Source: Brevibacterium oceani
GTDB lineage: Bacteria > Actinomycetota > Actinomycetes > Actinomycetales > Brevibacteriaceae
DNA: 64,000 nt
Direction of reading: 5' to 3'
Assembly: GCF_013623835.1 (NCBI RefSeq)
Contig: NZ_JABKDE010000010.1
Span: 82,744-146,743 of the forward strand
Positions within the stretch are counted from its first letter, which is position 1; every line of letters starts with the position of its first letter. A program made the translations under genes and the position numbers. The notes beneath the pieces are model-generated. The model saw only the letters and a list, made by a program, of their open reading frames with translations, was not told where the DNA came from and did no database searches. Shown one piece after another: positions 41,118 to 49,705 of the stretch.

Positions 41118-43646
41118 CTACTCGGCGGAATTCGGCTTCAGGTGAACTCTGAGGTACTCACCGGTCACGCTGTGCGGGTCGCCGGAGACCTGCTGCGGCG
41201 TTCCGACAGCGACGATCCGACCTCCGTCTTCGCCTCCGCCGGGCCCCAGATCGATGATGTGGTCGGCGTTGGCGATCATGTCGAGGTCGTGTTCGATGAC
41301 GAGCACCGTTCCACCCTGATCGATCAGTTGCTGAAAGACTCCGACGAGCACTCGGACGTCATCGGGATGCAGACCCACCGTCGGTTCGTCGAAGACGAAG
41401 AGGGTGCGCTTCTGCGACTTCCCCAGCTCGGTGGCGAGCTTGAGACGCTGAGCCTCTCCACCGGAGAGGGTGGGAGTCGCCTCGTGGAGGGTGAGATATC
41501 CGAGCCCCACGTCCTGCAGAGCAAGGAGGCGATCGCGGACCTTGCGCATTCCGGCAAGGTGGGGGACCGCCTCGGCGACGGTGAGGGCCAACAGGTCGGG
41601 CAGCGACCACGGCTGGTCGTCCTCATCGGAGGGGCAACGGTACTCGTCGGCAGCGGGGCTGTAACGGCGCCCCTCGCATTCGGGGCAGGGAATGTCGACA
41701 TCGGGCAGGAACTGCACGTCGAGCTTGATCTCGCCCGTGCCTTCGCACCGCGGACAGCGCAGCGAACCCGTGTTGTACGAGAAGTCCCCGGCGCCCAGCC
41801 CGACCTCCTCAGCCGAATCGAGGCGGGCATACGTTCGGCGGAGGTCGTCGAGGACGCCGGAGTAGGTCGCCACCGTGGACCGGACGTTGATGCCGATCGG
41901 AGTGGCATCGACGACGTTGACGCGTTCGATCCCACCGGCATCGAGCTCGCGCACATGGGCTGGCATCGACCGCTTATCGTCGGTTTTGAGGGCGGGGACG
42001 AGGCTGTCGAGGACGAGCGTGCTCTTGCCTGAACCGGACACCCCGGTCACCACGGTCAGCCGCTGCCGTGGGATCTCCGTCTCCAGGGCATGGACCGTGT
42101 GGATCGGTGCGGTGCTCAGTCGGATCCGGCCGTGGTCGAAGACCTCGGACTCGGGCGTCGGAGTGCGCACAAGGCTGTCGGCGCGACCGGTGAGGTAAGG
42201 GCCGATGCGGGAGTCCGGAGCGTCCCCGAGGTCGGCGACGGTGCCGGTGGCCACGACGGTGCCGCCGTCCTTGCCCGAACCGGGCCCGATTTCGATGAGG
42301 TGGCCCGCTTCACGGAGGACGAGCGGGTCGTGATCGACCATGACGACGGAATTGCCTTCTTCGAGGAGGTCGGCGATGACGCCCTGCAGTCCGCCGATGT
42401 TCGACGGGTGCAGGCCGATCGAGGGTTCGTCGAGAACGTAGAGGACGCCGGTGGTCTCGTTGCGCACTGCCCTGGCGAGTTGGACTCGCTGGCGTTCACC
42501 GGTCGACAGCGAGGAACCGGCTCGGTCGAGGGCGAGGTACCCGAGGCCCAGGTCGAGCAGGCGACGGGCCATACCGAGAAGCGTGTCGACCAGGGCCTGC
42601 GCCATCGGACGCATCGGTGCGGGGAGTCCAGCAGGGACGTCAACGGCCCAGTCGACGAGTTCCTCGAGGGTCATCGCGGTTGCCTCGGCGAGTCCGAGTT
42701 CGCCGATGCGCGGTGCCCGGGTGGCGGGGGAGAGGCGGGTGCCGTGGCAGTCGGGGCACACACGTTCGCTGAGGAAGCGGCTGACTCTGGCCAGGCGTTT
42801 GTCAGTGTCGGCGCGTTTGAGTTCTTCGGTCACCGTCAGTCGGGCATTGCGGAAGGTGAAGTCGAGGTCGTGCAGACCCTTCTTCGAGGTGACCGTGATG
42901 TGCTTCTTCTCCTCGGGGCCGGCGAAGACGATGTCCCGTTCCCACTCCTTCAGGTCGCGCCACGGCACGTCGGTGCGGACACCGAATTCGCGGGCGATCT
43001 GGGGTTGGACATTGAAGCCGAACATCTGCCAGGGGATGACGGTGCCGTCGTCGATGCTCATGTCCGGGTCGCGGACGAGGGAGGCGTCATCGACCTCTCT
43101 GATCGTGCCGATGCCCTCGCAGCGGGGACATGCGCCACCGGAATTGAAGGCCAGCGCCTCGGCGCCGGGAGCCTGGACGGTCTCACCGCATTCGGGGCAG
43201 TCGAAGGGTTCTTCGGCAGCGACGTCGAGTGTCGGTTCCTGCCGGTGCCCGTTCGGGCAGACATGGGAGGCCAGCCGGGAGAACATCAGCCGGACGACGT
43301 TGAGGAGCTCGGTCGAGGTGCCGAATGTCGAGCGGACTCCGGGGACTCCCGGGCGCTGGCGCAGGGCCAGGGCCGCGGGGATGTGGCGGACCCTGTCGAC
43401 CTCGGCACGTGCGGCTTGTCCCATTCGGCGGCGCGTGTAGGTGGACAGGGCTTCGATGTAGCGGCGCGACCCCTCGGCGTAGAGGATGCCCATGGCCAGG
43501 GACGACTTGCCCGAACCGGAGACTCCGGCGATGGCGACGAGGGTATTCAGAGGCACGTCGATGTCGATGCCCTGCAGGTTGTGCACGCGTGCGCCGCGGA
43601 CTTCGACCGCAGCGGCAGGGGAAGGGTTCCGGGCTTCGGTCGACAT
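41118..43646 (-). CDS. UvrA paralogue (excinuclease subunit A-like ABC ATPase), short form
   Basis: 842 residues with two ABC halves: Walker A GVSGSGKSSLAMGILYAEG (about 41-59) and GVSGSGKSTLVLDSLVPALK, signatures LSTGERQRVQLARAVRN and LSGGEAQRLKLATELGK, Walker B VLDEPSIGLHPSN and FDEPTVGLHPDDV. Zinc-finger Cys pairs are CPDCHGTRLSP and CPRCEGTGEIKL...CPECEGRRYSP. It is over 100 residues shorter than canonical UvrA (about 940-970), mostly in the first half where the UvrB-binding region should be, so it is probably UvrA2-like and UvrB-independent. Such paralogues have been linked to drug or DNA-adduct tolerance. Start chosen at ATG 43646. Confidence 0.9.
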   Translation of the reverse strand: MSTEARNPSPAAAVEVRGARVHNLQGIDIDVPLNTLVAIAGVSGSGKSSLAMGILYAEGSRRYIEALSTYTRRRMGQAARAEVDRVRHIPAALALRQRPGVPGVRSTFGTSTELLNVVRLMFSRLASHVCPNGHRQEPTLDVAAEEPFDCPECGETVQAPGAEALAFNSGGACPRCEGIGTIREVDDASLVRDPDMSIDDGTVIPWQMFGFNVQPQIAREFGVRTDVPWRDLKEWERDIVFAGPEEKKHITVTSKKGLHDLDFTFRNARLTVTEELKRADTDKRLARVSRFLSERVCPDCHGTRLSPATRAPRIGELGLAEATAMTLEELVDWAVDVPAGLPAPMRPMAQALVDTLLGMARRLLDLGLGYLALDRAGSSLSTGERQRVQLARAVRNETTGVLYVLDEPSIGLHPSNIGGLQGVIADLLEEGNSVVMVDHDPLVLREAGHLIEIGPGSGKDGGTVVATGTVADLGDAPDSRIGPYLTGRADSLVRTPTPESEVFDHGRIRLSTAPIHTVHALETEIPRQRLTVVTGVSGSGKSTLVLDSLVPALKTDDKRSMPAHVRELDAGGIERVNVVDATPIGINVRSTVATYSGVLDDLRRTYARLDSAEEVGLGAGDFSYNTGSLRCPRCEGTGEIKLDVQFLPDVDIPCPECEGRRYSPAADEYRCPSDEDDQPWSLPDLLALTVAEAVPHLAGMRKVRDRLLALQDVGLGYLTLHEATPTLSGGEAQRLKLATELGKSQKRTLFVFDEPTVGLHPDDVRVLVGVFQQLIDQGGTVLVIEHDLDMIANADHIIDLGPGGGEDGGRIVAVGTPQQVSGDPHSVTGEYLRVHLKPNSAE

Positions 43647-43954
43647 ATCGTGATCGTAACAAGTGGGTGTGACACGGTGGTGGACCCGGCCTTCGTCTCG
43701 AAGCATCGGGGCCACCGTGTGCTCCGAGCACGATGGAGTAGGAGGTAGGGCCTGCAATCTGTTCATTTTGAGTCCTGCAAAGTGTTCAATTCAGCGGCCC
43801 GCCGGCCAGTGCCGCCACCCACTGAGACAGCCTCTTGCGCCCGAATCCCACAGGTCTAGACTCGTCTGCTGATACATAAGCGGCCCTCGCGCCGCGGACA
43901 TCCGGATGACGAGCAAGGACGCAGGCATCCTCGAACAAGCAGAAGAGGCGTGCA

Positions 43955-45226
43955 ATGAGTGAGATGATCGAGGTCACCCGCGAAGAGAAGTCGCGGGCCC
44001 GCAAAGCCGTAGTGGCGGCCGGACTGGGCAACGCCCTCGAGTGGTACGACATCATCCTCTTCGGGTTCATGGCGACCTCCATCGCCGTGGTCTTCTACCC
44101 GGGCGAGGGACTGTCGGCGCAGCTGATGACCTGGGCGACCTTCGCCATCACCTTCGTCGTCCGACCCCTCGGCGCCGTCCTCATCGGCCGTTACGCCGAC
44201 AAGCACGGCCGCAAGTCCGCCCTGTCGCTGACGATCGGCCTGATGACGCTCGGCGTGTTCATCATCGTCGTCCTGCCCGGCGAGTCCGTCATCGGCGTGT
44301 GGGCGGCGATCGGCCTCATCATCGCCCGCATCATCCAGGGCATCTCCGCCGGCGGCGAATTCGGTTCGGCCACCGCCTTCCTCACCGAGAACGCCAAACG
44401 CGGCAAGGCCTTCTACGCCTCCTTCCAGACCGCGACCCAGGGCATCTCGATGTTCCTGGCCGCCGGCATCTCCTGGATCTTCAGCTCGGCGCTCAGCGAA
44501 GAAGCCCTGCACTCCTGGGGCTGGAGGGTGGCCTTCGCGCTCGGCCTGCTCATCGGCCCCGTCGGCTGGTACATCCGCTCGACGATGGAAGATACGCCTG
44601 AATTCAAGGCCGCCGAGAAGACCGACAACCCGCTGCGCGTCCTCCTCGGCCAGAACTTCGGCCGCCTGTTCTCGGCGTTCCTCATCATCGCCATGGCCAC
44701 GATCTCCGTCTACCTCATCACGTTCCTGCCGCAGTTCGCCGTCGGCAACCTCGGCCTCGAACCGTGGGCTGCGTTCCCCGGCGCCGTTGTCGCAGGCGTC
44801 ATCACCCTGATCGGTGCCCCGTTTGCGGGCAGCCTGGCCGACCGAGTCGGACCGACGACCGTGATGATCCCGACGACGATCGTGGGCATCATCGTCGCAT
44901 GGCCGATGTTCATCCTCCTGACCGCGAACCCCTCCATCGCCGTCCTCACCCTGTGCGAGGCGGTCGTCGGCCTGTTCATGGTCTTCTACTTCGGCCCGAT
45001 GCCCGCACTGCTGTCGGAACTGTTCCCCGTGCACGTGCGCAGCTCGGGCATGACCATCGCCTACAGCTTCGGTGTCGCGATCTTCGGCGGCTTCGCCCCG
45101 CTCATCCTCACTGCCCTGCTCAGCGCGACCGGAGTGCTGACCGTGCCCGGCTTCTACTACGCGGCCCTGTCCCTGCTCTCGCTCATCGGCGTCATTATGG
45201 CTCGAAAGGTGTACAAGCAGCGCTGA
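43955..45226 (+). CDS. MHS family (metabolite:H+ symporter) transporter
   Basis: 423 residues, 12 helices. Family marks: GLGNALEWYDIILFGFMATS, RYADKHGRKSALSLTIGLM (motif A), GISAGGEFGSATAFLTENAK, ASFQTATQGISMFLAAGISW, and SELFPVHVRSSGMTIAYSFG. It imports a small carboxylate or osmolyte such as proline/betaine or citrate-type substrates; which one is not clear. A hairpin terminator follows at 45263. Confidence 0.9.
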   Translation: MSEMIEVTREEKSRARKAVVAAGLGNALEWYDIILFGFMATSIAVVFYPGEGLSAQLMTWATFAITFVVRPLGAVLIGRYADKHGRKSALSLTIGLMTLGVFIIVVLPGESVIGVWAAIGLIIARIIQGISAGGEFGSATAFLTENAKRGKAFYASFQTATQGISMFLAAGISWIFSSALSEEALHSWGWRVAFALGLLIGPVGWYIRSTMEDTPEFKAAEKTDNPLRVLLGQNFGRLFSAFLIIAMATISVYLITFLPQFAVGNLGLEPWAAFPGAVVAGVITLIGAPFAGSLADRVGPTTVMIPTTIVGIIVAWPMFILLTANPSIAVLTLCEAVVGLFMVFYFGPMPALLSELFPVHVRSSGMTIAYSFGVAIFGGFAPLILTALLSATGVLTVPGFYYAALSLLSLIGVIMARKVYKQR

Positions 45227-45262
45227 GTCGCCTCGTCGAATCCGCTCGATCAAGCAGCAACG

Positions 45263-45294
45263 CGTCTGTCGAAAGGCGCACCTATCGACAGACG
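45263..45294 (+). terminator. Terminator after the MHS gene
   Basis: Perfect 10-bp stem CGTCTGTCGA/TCGACAGACG with a 12-base loop, 37 bp after the stop. Confidence 0.7.
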
Positions 45295-45301
45295 AGCGTG
45301 C

Positions 45302-45420
45302 CCTTGAGCGAGATCGGTGGGGTGCAGGGCGGGTCGAAATCTGCGCGCCGCCTTGAACGAGGGAGGCGGAGCGTGGTGCGGGTCGAAATCCGCGCGCGGC
45401 CTTGAGCGAGATACCCGACG
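45302..45420. repeat. 49-bp tandem repeat, about 2.4 units
   Basis: Units begin with CCTTGARCGAG at 45302, 45351 and 45400; the first two share GGGTCGAAATCYGCGCGC near their ends. It lies in the spacer before cbiX. Confidence 0.7.
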
Positions 45421-45493
45421 AAGTGGGGCAGTCTGCGCGGCGTAAATGACACTTCAGTCACCGGCACCGCGTCGGGTCGGATACCCTATTCGG

Positions 45494-45580
45494 ATGAACG
45501 CAACCGGAGTCGCCCGTACTCGCCCCGCCCGGTCGTGCGCCCGCACCCGCGTCTGGGCGTCGCAGGGGCGCCTGCGGTGA
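45494..45580 (+). CDS. 28-residue upstream ORF overlapping the cbiX start, possibly leaderless
   Basis: ATG at 45494 encodes MNATGVARTRPARSCARTRV and eight more residues, ending in TGA at 45578-45580 that overlaps the GTG start of cbiX (GTGA). TACCCT (45482-45487) is a plausible -10 hexamer placing the transcript start on the A of the ATG, so translation could be leaderless. It contains one Cys and many Arg codons. It could be a translational control leader; a chance ORF is possible. Confidence 0.4.
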   Translation: MNATGVARTRPARSCARTRVWASQGRLR

Positions 45581-46533
45581 GGGGCGGTGCATCTAGTGGC
45601 CTGCCGTCGCTCGGCCTCATCTCCCACGGCACCTCATCGTCCGTCGGGCAGAGTCTCATCGAAGCACTCGCGGCCGCGGTGGCCCGTGATCTGCGCGAAC
45701 GCGGGCTCGTCGACGAGGTGATGCTCGGGCACGTGGATGTCCAGCAGCCCGATGTCGACGAGGTGATCGATCGTCTGCCACATGATCGACCCGTCGTGCT
45801 CGTCCCGCTGTTGCTCTCGCCCGGATATCACGTACACGTCGACCTCTCCGCGGCGGTCGTTCGTGCGCAGAAAGCCGATCGTGCCGATGACGCGAACCCC
45901 GCCGAGGCGGCCGCTCGTGCCGATGACGCGAACCCCGCCGAGGCGGCCGCTCGTGCCGATGACGCGAACCCCGCCGAGGCGGCCGCTCGTGCCGATGACA
46001 CGAACCCCGCCGAGGCGGCCGCCCGTGCCGGAGATACCGCCCGCGACATCCGCCTGACCCCGACACTGGGACCAGACCCCCGACTTGCGAGGGTCCTCGC
46101 CGAACGTCTCCCAACGCTGCGCGCTGACGACGAGATCGTCCTCGCTGCAGCGGGTTCGAGTGACGAGCGCGCCAACGAATCCTGTCGCGAGATGGGGGAA
46201 CTCCTGGCGCAGGAACTCGGCCGCCCCGTCTCCGTCGGCTTTCTCGCCGGTGCGGGAACTCCGCTCAAAGGCTTTATTGAGCAGAATGCATCGGCGGTGA
46301 ATCGCCTCGTTCTGGCCAACTATCTGCTCGCTCCCGGCTTCTTCGACGACCTCGCCCGAGGCCTGATCTCGGACACGCAGAATGTCCTCAGTTCGCCCCT
46401 GCTGACCTCGGGCGAGCACCAGCGACTTCCAGAGTCTGATCCGCAGTCAGCTGCGGAAGCTGCCGAGTTTCAGCGCCCTACAATCCCTGAACTGCTCGTC
46501 GATATCGTCCGCGACCGGTTCCTGAACTCATAA
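45577..46533 (+). CDS. cbiX: Sirohydrochlorin chelatase (CbiX type)
   Basis: 318 residues. The N-terminal CbiX repeat contains LGLISHGTSSSVGQSLIEAL and DEVMLGHVDVQQPDVDEVID, then RPVVLVPLLLSPGYHVHVDL with metal-binding His residues. The C-terminal repeat contains EIVLAAAGSSDERANE, FLAGAGTPLKGFIEQN and NRLVLANYLLAPGFFDDLA. It inserts Fe2+ (or Co2+) into sirohydrochlorin, the last step of siroheme synthesis for the sulfite reductase downstream. Four 12-residue repeats (ADDANPAEAAAR-like) are inserted between the two halves. GTG 45577 with AGGGGCG 7-8 bp upstream is chosen. Confidence 0.87.
   Translation: MRGGASSGLPSLGLISHGTSSSVGQSLIEALAAAVARDLRERGLVDEVMLGHVDVQQPDVDEVIDRLPHDRPVVLVPLLLSPGYHVHVDLSAAVVRAQKADRADDANPAEAAARADDANPAEAAARADDANPAEAAARADDTNPAEAAARAGDTARDIRLTPTLGPDPRLARVLAERLPTLRADDEIVLAAAGSSDERANESCREMGELLAQELGRPVSVGFLAGAGTPLKGFIEQNASAVNRLVLANYLLAPGFFDDLARGLISDTQNVLSSPLLTSGEHQRLPESDPQSAAEAAEFQRPTIPELLVDIVRDRFLNS
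45880..46023 (+). repeat. In-frame 36-bp tandem repeat in cbiX, four units
   Basis: Units start at 45880, 45916, 45952 and 45988 and are nearly identical; the fourth changes GCG to ACA. Each encodes RADDANPAEAAA. Each contains CCCCGCCGAGGCGGCC, the motif also found dispersed elsewhere. A partial fifth unit follows (CGTGCCGGAGAT). Confidence 0.92.
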
Positions 46534-46547
46534 CTTACTTCTCTCGA

Positions 46548-46577
46548 TTTTATGAGAAACCAGATAAGCTCATAAAA
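46548..46577. promoter_or_regulatory. Operator-like inverted repeat before the fic gene
   Basis: Perfect 9-bp arms TTTTATGAG (46548-46556) and CTCATAAAA (46569-46577) with a 12-base spacer, ending 3 bp before the GGAGG of the fic gene. It is strikingly A+T-rich for this DNA. The fic product ends in a winged-helix-like domain, so autoregulation is plausible; a terminator for cbiX is the alternative. Confidence 0.55.
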
Positions 46578-46593
46578 ACTGGAGGCGATGATT

Positions 46594-47811
46594 ATGAGTT
46601 CCAACAGGACGAACGGAGATCAGGGTTCACCGTACGAGTGGCCGAGCTTGGACAGCGAAGTCCACGAATGGGTGCCTCGAGCGGGTTTCGGCCCGGGGGC
46701 GGTGAGCCAGGCGAGATTCATGAGGTACGAAGCTTCGGTTCCTCCCAGGATCTCCGATCTCACTCCGGTCATCGACCGCGAAGTGAATGCCCTTGCTGAA
46801 GAAGCGGCTCGCGGCCTCAGCAGGTTCGACGCCGAGCTGGGGCTCGACCTGGCCGGTTTGGGCCCCGTCCTCCTGCGCTCGGAAGCTGCTTCGTCATCGC
46901 AGATCGAGAATCTCACGGCCAGTGCCCGCGCAATCTTCTCGGCTGAGCTGGGAGCGCGTGCGGGCAGCAACGCGGAACTGATCGCCGCCAACACAAGGGC
47001 GCTGCTCTCCGCGCTCAGCGATGTGCGGGCGCTGACCGCAGCATCGGTGCGATCAATCCATGAAGTGCTTATGGACGTGGACCCGCGCCACACCCCAGGA
47101 GAGTTCAGGGCAGAGCAAGTGTGGATCGGCACACGGTCGGATTCGCCGATCGGTGCGGAATTCGTGCCGCCCCATCACAGTCGGGTTGCGGAACTCATCG
47201 ACGATCTGGCCCTGTTCGCCGGTCGCTCGGGTATCCCGGCGATGACGTCGATCGCCATCACCCACGCGCAGTTCGAAACGATCCACCCGTTCACCGACGG
47301 CAACGGCCGAACCGGTCGAGCAATCGTGCAGGCCATGCTGAGGCAGAGAGGCATTACTCGAAATGTCGCTGTCCCCGTCTCTGCTGGGCTGCTCACGGAT
47401 GTGAAGCGTTATCACCGTGCGCTGACGGAATACCGAGAGGGCAACATCAACCCGATCGTTCGGATCTTCGCCGAGGCTGCTTTCCGGGCGATCGAAAACA
47501 GCACTCAGCTCGTGGCTGACCTGCGCGAAATCAGGGAGCGGTGGAATTCGACGCTGACGGTGAGAAGGCATTCGAATGCCTGGCGCTTGCTCGACGTGCT
47601 CGTCGCCCGCCCAGTGCTCAACTCGGCAGCGGCCGCCGACGAGTTGGGGGTTGCGCAGCCGAACGTCTACCCACCTCTCAAAGCTCTCGTTGAAGCAGGG
47701 ATCCTCACGTCGAAGAATGAGCACAAGCTTGGGCCGTTCTGGCGCAGTGACGAGGTGCTGTTCGCGATCGACGCCTTTGCCGAGCGTGCGGGCCGCCGAC
47801 AGAAAGCCTGA
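46594..47811 (+). CDS. Fic family protein with N-terminal inhibitory motif and C-terminal winged helix
   Basis: 405 residues. The catalytic motif is HPFTDGNGRTGRA (His about 231), so it should transfer AMP or another nucleotide to a protein. The inhibitory helix motif (S/T)-x-x-x-E-(G/N) appears as SSQIEN (about 101-106), upstream of the Fic core as in class II Fic proteins. The C-terminal part (about 325-395; AWRLLDVLVARPVLNSAAAA, DELGVAQPNVYPPLKALVEA) looks like a winged helix. ATG 46594 has GGAGG 8 bp upstream. It sits between cbiX and the sir operon with no evident metabolic link. Confidence 0.9.
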   Translation: MSSNRTNGDQGSPYEWPSLDSEVHEWVPRAGFGPGAVSQARFMRYEASVPPRISDLTPVIDREVNALAEEAARGLSRFDAELGLDLAGLGPVLLRSEAASSSQIENLTASARAIFSAELGARAGSNAELIAANTRALLSALSDVRALTAASVRSIHEVLMDVDPRHTPGEFRAEQVWIGTRSDSPIGAEFVPPHHSRVAELIDDLALFAGRSGIPAMTSIAITHAQFETIHPFTDGNGRTGRAIVQAMLRQRGITRNVAVPVSAGLLTDVKRYHRALTEYREGNINPIVRIFAEAAFRAIENSTQLVADLREIRERWNSTLTVRRHSNAWRLLDVLVARPVLNSAAAADELGVAQPNVYPPLKALVEAGILTSKNEHKLGPFWRSDEVLFAIDAFAERAGRRQKA

Positions 47812-47861
47812 CGAACCTATCTCTCCATCGTGCCTCCTGCCCGCGTGAATTCTTCCGTTCT

Positions 47862-47912
47862 ATGACGGCATGTGTCGCAATGTGTCGGAAGTTAGGTAAG
47901 ACAAAGTGTTGA
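47862..47912 (+). CDS. Candidate 16-residue Cys-containing leader ORF upstream of sir
   Basis: ATG 47862 encodes MTACVAMCRKLGKTKC and stops with TGA at 47910-47912, 62 bp before sir. Three of 16 codons are TGT. Cys-rich leaders attenuate cysteine-synthesis operons in some actinobacteria. However, third positions are A/T-rich, two Cys codons arise from the direct repeat TGTGTCGSAA, and no good ribosome-binding site or -10 for a leaderless start is evident. Confidence 0.3.
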   Translation: MTACVAMCRKLGKTKC

Positions 47913-47974
47913 GCAATCGCCTCCTCTTGTAGCGTGGCCTATCACTGACTCCCATCAGCGTTTGGAGACGATCG

Positions 47975-49705
47975 ATGTCCACCAAGGTGGAAGAGCACAC
48001 GAACCCCGCAGCCGACTCGCCGCGCGCGAAGAAACCTGCCCGACCGAAGAAGTCCAACGGTCAGTGGAAGGTCGACGGCCACGAACCGTTGAACAAAAAT
48101 GAGGTCGATAAGGCCGAGGACAACGGCCTCAACGTCCGCGCCCGCATCGAGGAGACCTACTCGAAGCAGGGGTTCGCCTCGATCGACCCCTCCGATCTCC
48201 ACGGCCGCTTCCGCTGGTGGGGCCTGTACACCCAGCGCAAGCCCGGCATCGACGGCGGACGCACTGCGAAGCTCGAACCCCATGAGCTCGAAGACGAATA
48301 CTTCATGCTCCGGGTCCGCATCGACGGCGGGAAGCTCACCACCGAGCAGCTGCGCACGATCGCCGACATCTCGAAGGACTTCGCCCGCGACTCCGCCGAT
48401 CTCACCGACCGGCAGAACATCCAGCTGCACTGGATCGAGATCGAGAACGTCCCCGAGGTCTGGAACCGCCTCGAAGCCGTCGGCCTGCAGACCACCGAGG
48501 CCTGCGGCGACGTCCCGCGCGTCATCCTGGGCTCACCCGTAGCCGGCGTCGCCGCCGATGAACTCATCGACCCGACCCCGGCGATCGAAGAGATCTCGCG
48601 CCGCTACATCGGCGACCAGTCCCTGTCGAACCTGCCGCGCAAGTACAAGACCGCGATCACCGGCCACCCCAGCCAGGACGTCGTCCACGAGATCAACGAC
48701 TGCTCCTTCGTCGCCGTCGACCACCCCGAACACGGCATCGGCTACGACCTGTGGGTCGGCGGCGCCCTGTCCGTCGTCCCCCGCTTCGCCGAACGCCTCG
48801 GCACCTGGGTCGCCCCCGACCAGGTCGTCGAGACCTGGCTCGGCGTGACCTCGATCTTCCGCGACTACGGTTTCCGCCGCCTGCGCAACAAGGCCCGCCT
48901 GAAGTTCCTGCTCGCCGACTGGGGTCCGGAGAAGTTCCGCGAGGTCCTCGAGACCGAATACCTCGGCTACCAGCTCGCCGACGGACCGGCACCGACCAAG
49001 CCGATCACCGCCGGTGACCACGTCGGCGTGCACAAGCAGAAGGACGGCCGCTACTACATCGGCGTCAGCCCCATCGTCGGTCGCGTCTCGGGAACCCTGC
49101 TCGGTCAGATCGCCGACCTCGCCGACAAGTACGGCTCGACCCGCCTGCGCACGACACCGCACCAGAAGATCCTGCTGCTCGACATCGAGGAATCAGATGT
49201 CGACGCCGTCGTCGCCGAACTCGACGAACTCGGCCTGTCCAGCCGCAAGGACCTCTTCCGCCGTTCGACGATGGCGTGCACCGGCATCGAATACTGCAAA
49301 CTCGCCATCGTCGAGACCAAGCAGACCGCCGCCGACACCATCACGAAGCTCGAAGAGCGCCTGGCCGACATCGACGACCTGCCCCACCCGATCAGCCTCC
49401 ACCTCAACGGCTGCCCGAACTCCTGCGCCCGCATCCAGACCGCCGACATCGGGCTGAAAGGCCAGATCGTCACCACCGACGACGGCGAGCAGGTCCCCGG
49501 CTTCCAGGTCCACGTCGGCGGGGGACTGGCCTCGAAGGACCGCGACGAGGCCGGACTCGGCCGCACCGTCCGCGGTCTCAAGGTCACCGCCGATCACCTC
49601 AGCGACTACGTCGAGACACTCGTGCGCAGGTTCCTCGCCGGCCGCACCGAGACCGAGACGTTCTCCGAATGGGCCCACCGCGTCGACGAGGAGGAACTGA
49701 CATGA
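47975..49705 (+). CDS. sir: Ferredoxin-dependent sulfite reductase (Sir/NirA family)
   Basis: 576 residues, reducing sulfite to sulfide with siroheme and a [4Fe-4S] cluster. Two ferredoxin-like/hemoprotein repeats are visible: RVRIDGGKLTTEQLRTIADI, LTDRQNIQLHWIEIENVPEV and TEACGDVPRVILGSPVAG; cluster Cys are Cys435 and Cys441 (ACTGIEYC), Cys480 and Cys484 (NGCPNSC). The basic N-terminus is about 30 residues longer than the core. The family also includes nitrite reductases, but the neighbours (cysHDN, cobA) fix the role as sulfite reduction. First gene of a seven-gene operon. Confidence 0.95.
   Translation: MSTKVEEHTNPAADSPRAKKPARPKKSNGQWKVDGHEPLNKNEVDKAEDNGLNVRARIEETYSKQGFASIDPSDLHGRFRWWGLYTQRKPGIDGGRTAKLEPHELEDEYFMLRVRIDGGKLTTEQLRTIADISKDFARDSADLTDRQNIQLHWIEIENVPEVWNRLEAVGLQTTEACGDVPRVILGSPVAGVAADELIDPTPAIEEISRRYIGDQSLSNLPRKYKTAITGHPSQDVVHEINDCSFVAVDHPEHGIGYDLWVGGALSVVPRFAERLGTWVAPDQVVETWLGVTSIFRDYGFRRLRNKARLKFLLADWGPEKFREVLETEYLGYQLADGPAPTKPITAGDHVGVHKQKDGRYYIGVSPIVGRVSGTLLGQIADLADKYGSTRLRTTPHQKILLLDIEESDVDAVVAELDELGLSSRKDLFRRSTMACTGIEYCKLAIVETKQTAADTITKLEERLADIDDLPHPISLHLNGCPNSCARIQTADIGLKGQIVTTDDGEQVPGFQVHVGGGLASKDRDEAGLGRTVRGLKVTADHLSDYVETLVRRFLAGRTETETFSEWAHRVDEEELT

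Noticed and set aside
45880..46023. CRISPR-like array
   Set aside because: Units are directly adjacent without spacers and lie in frame inside cbiX.
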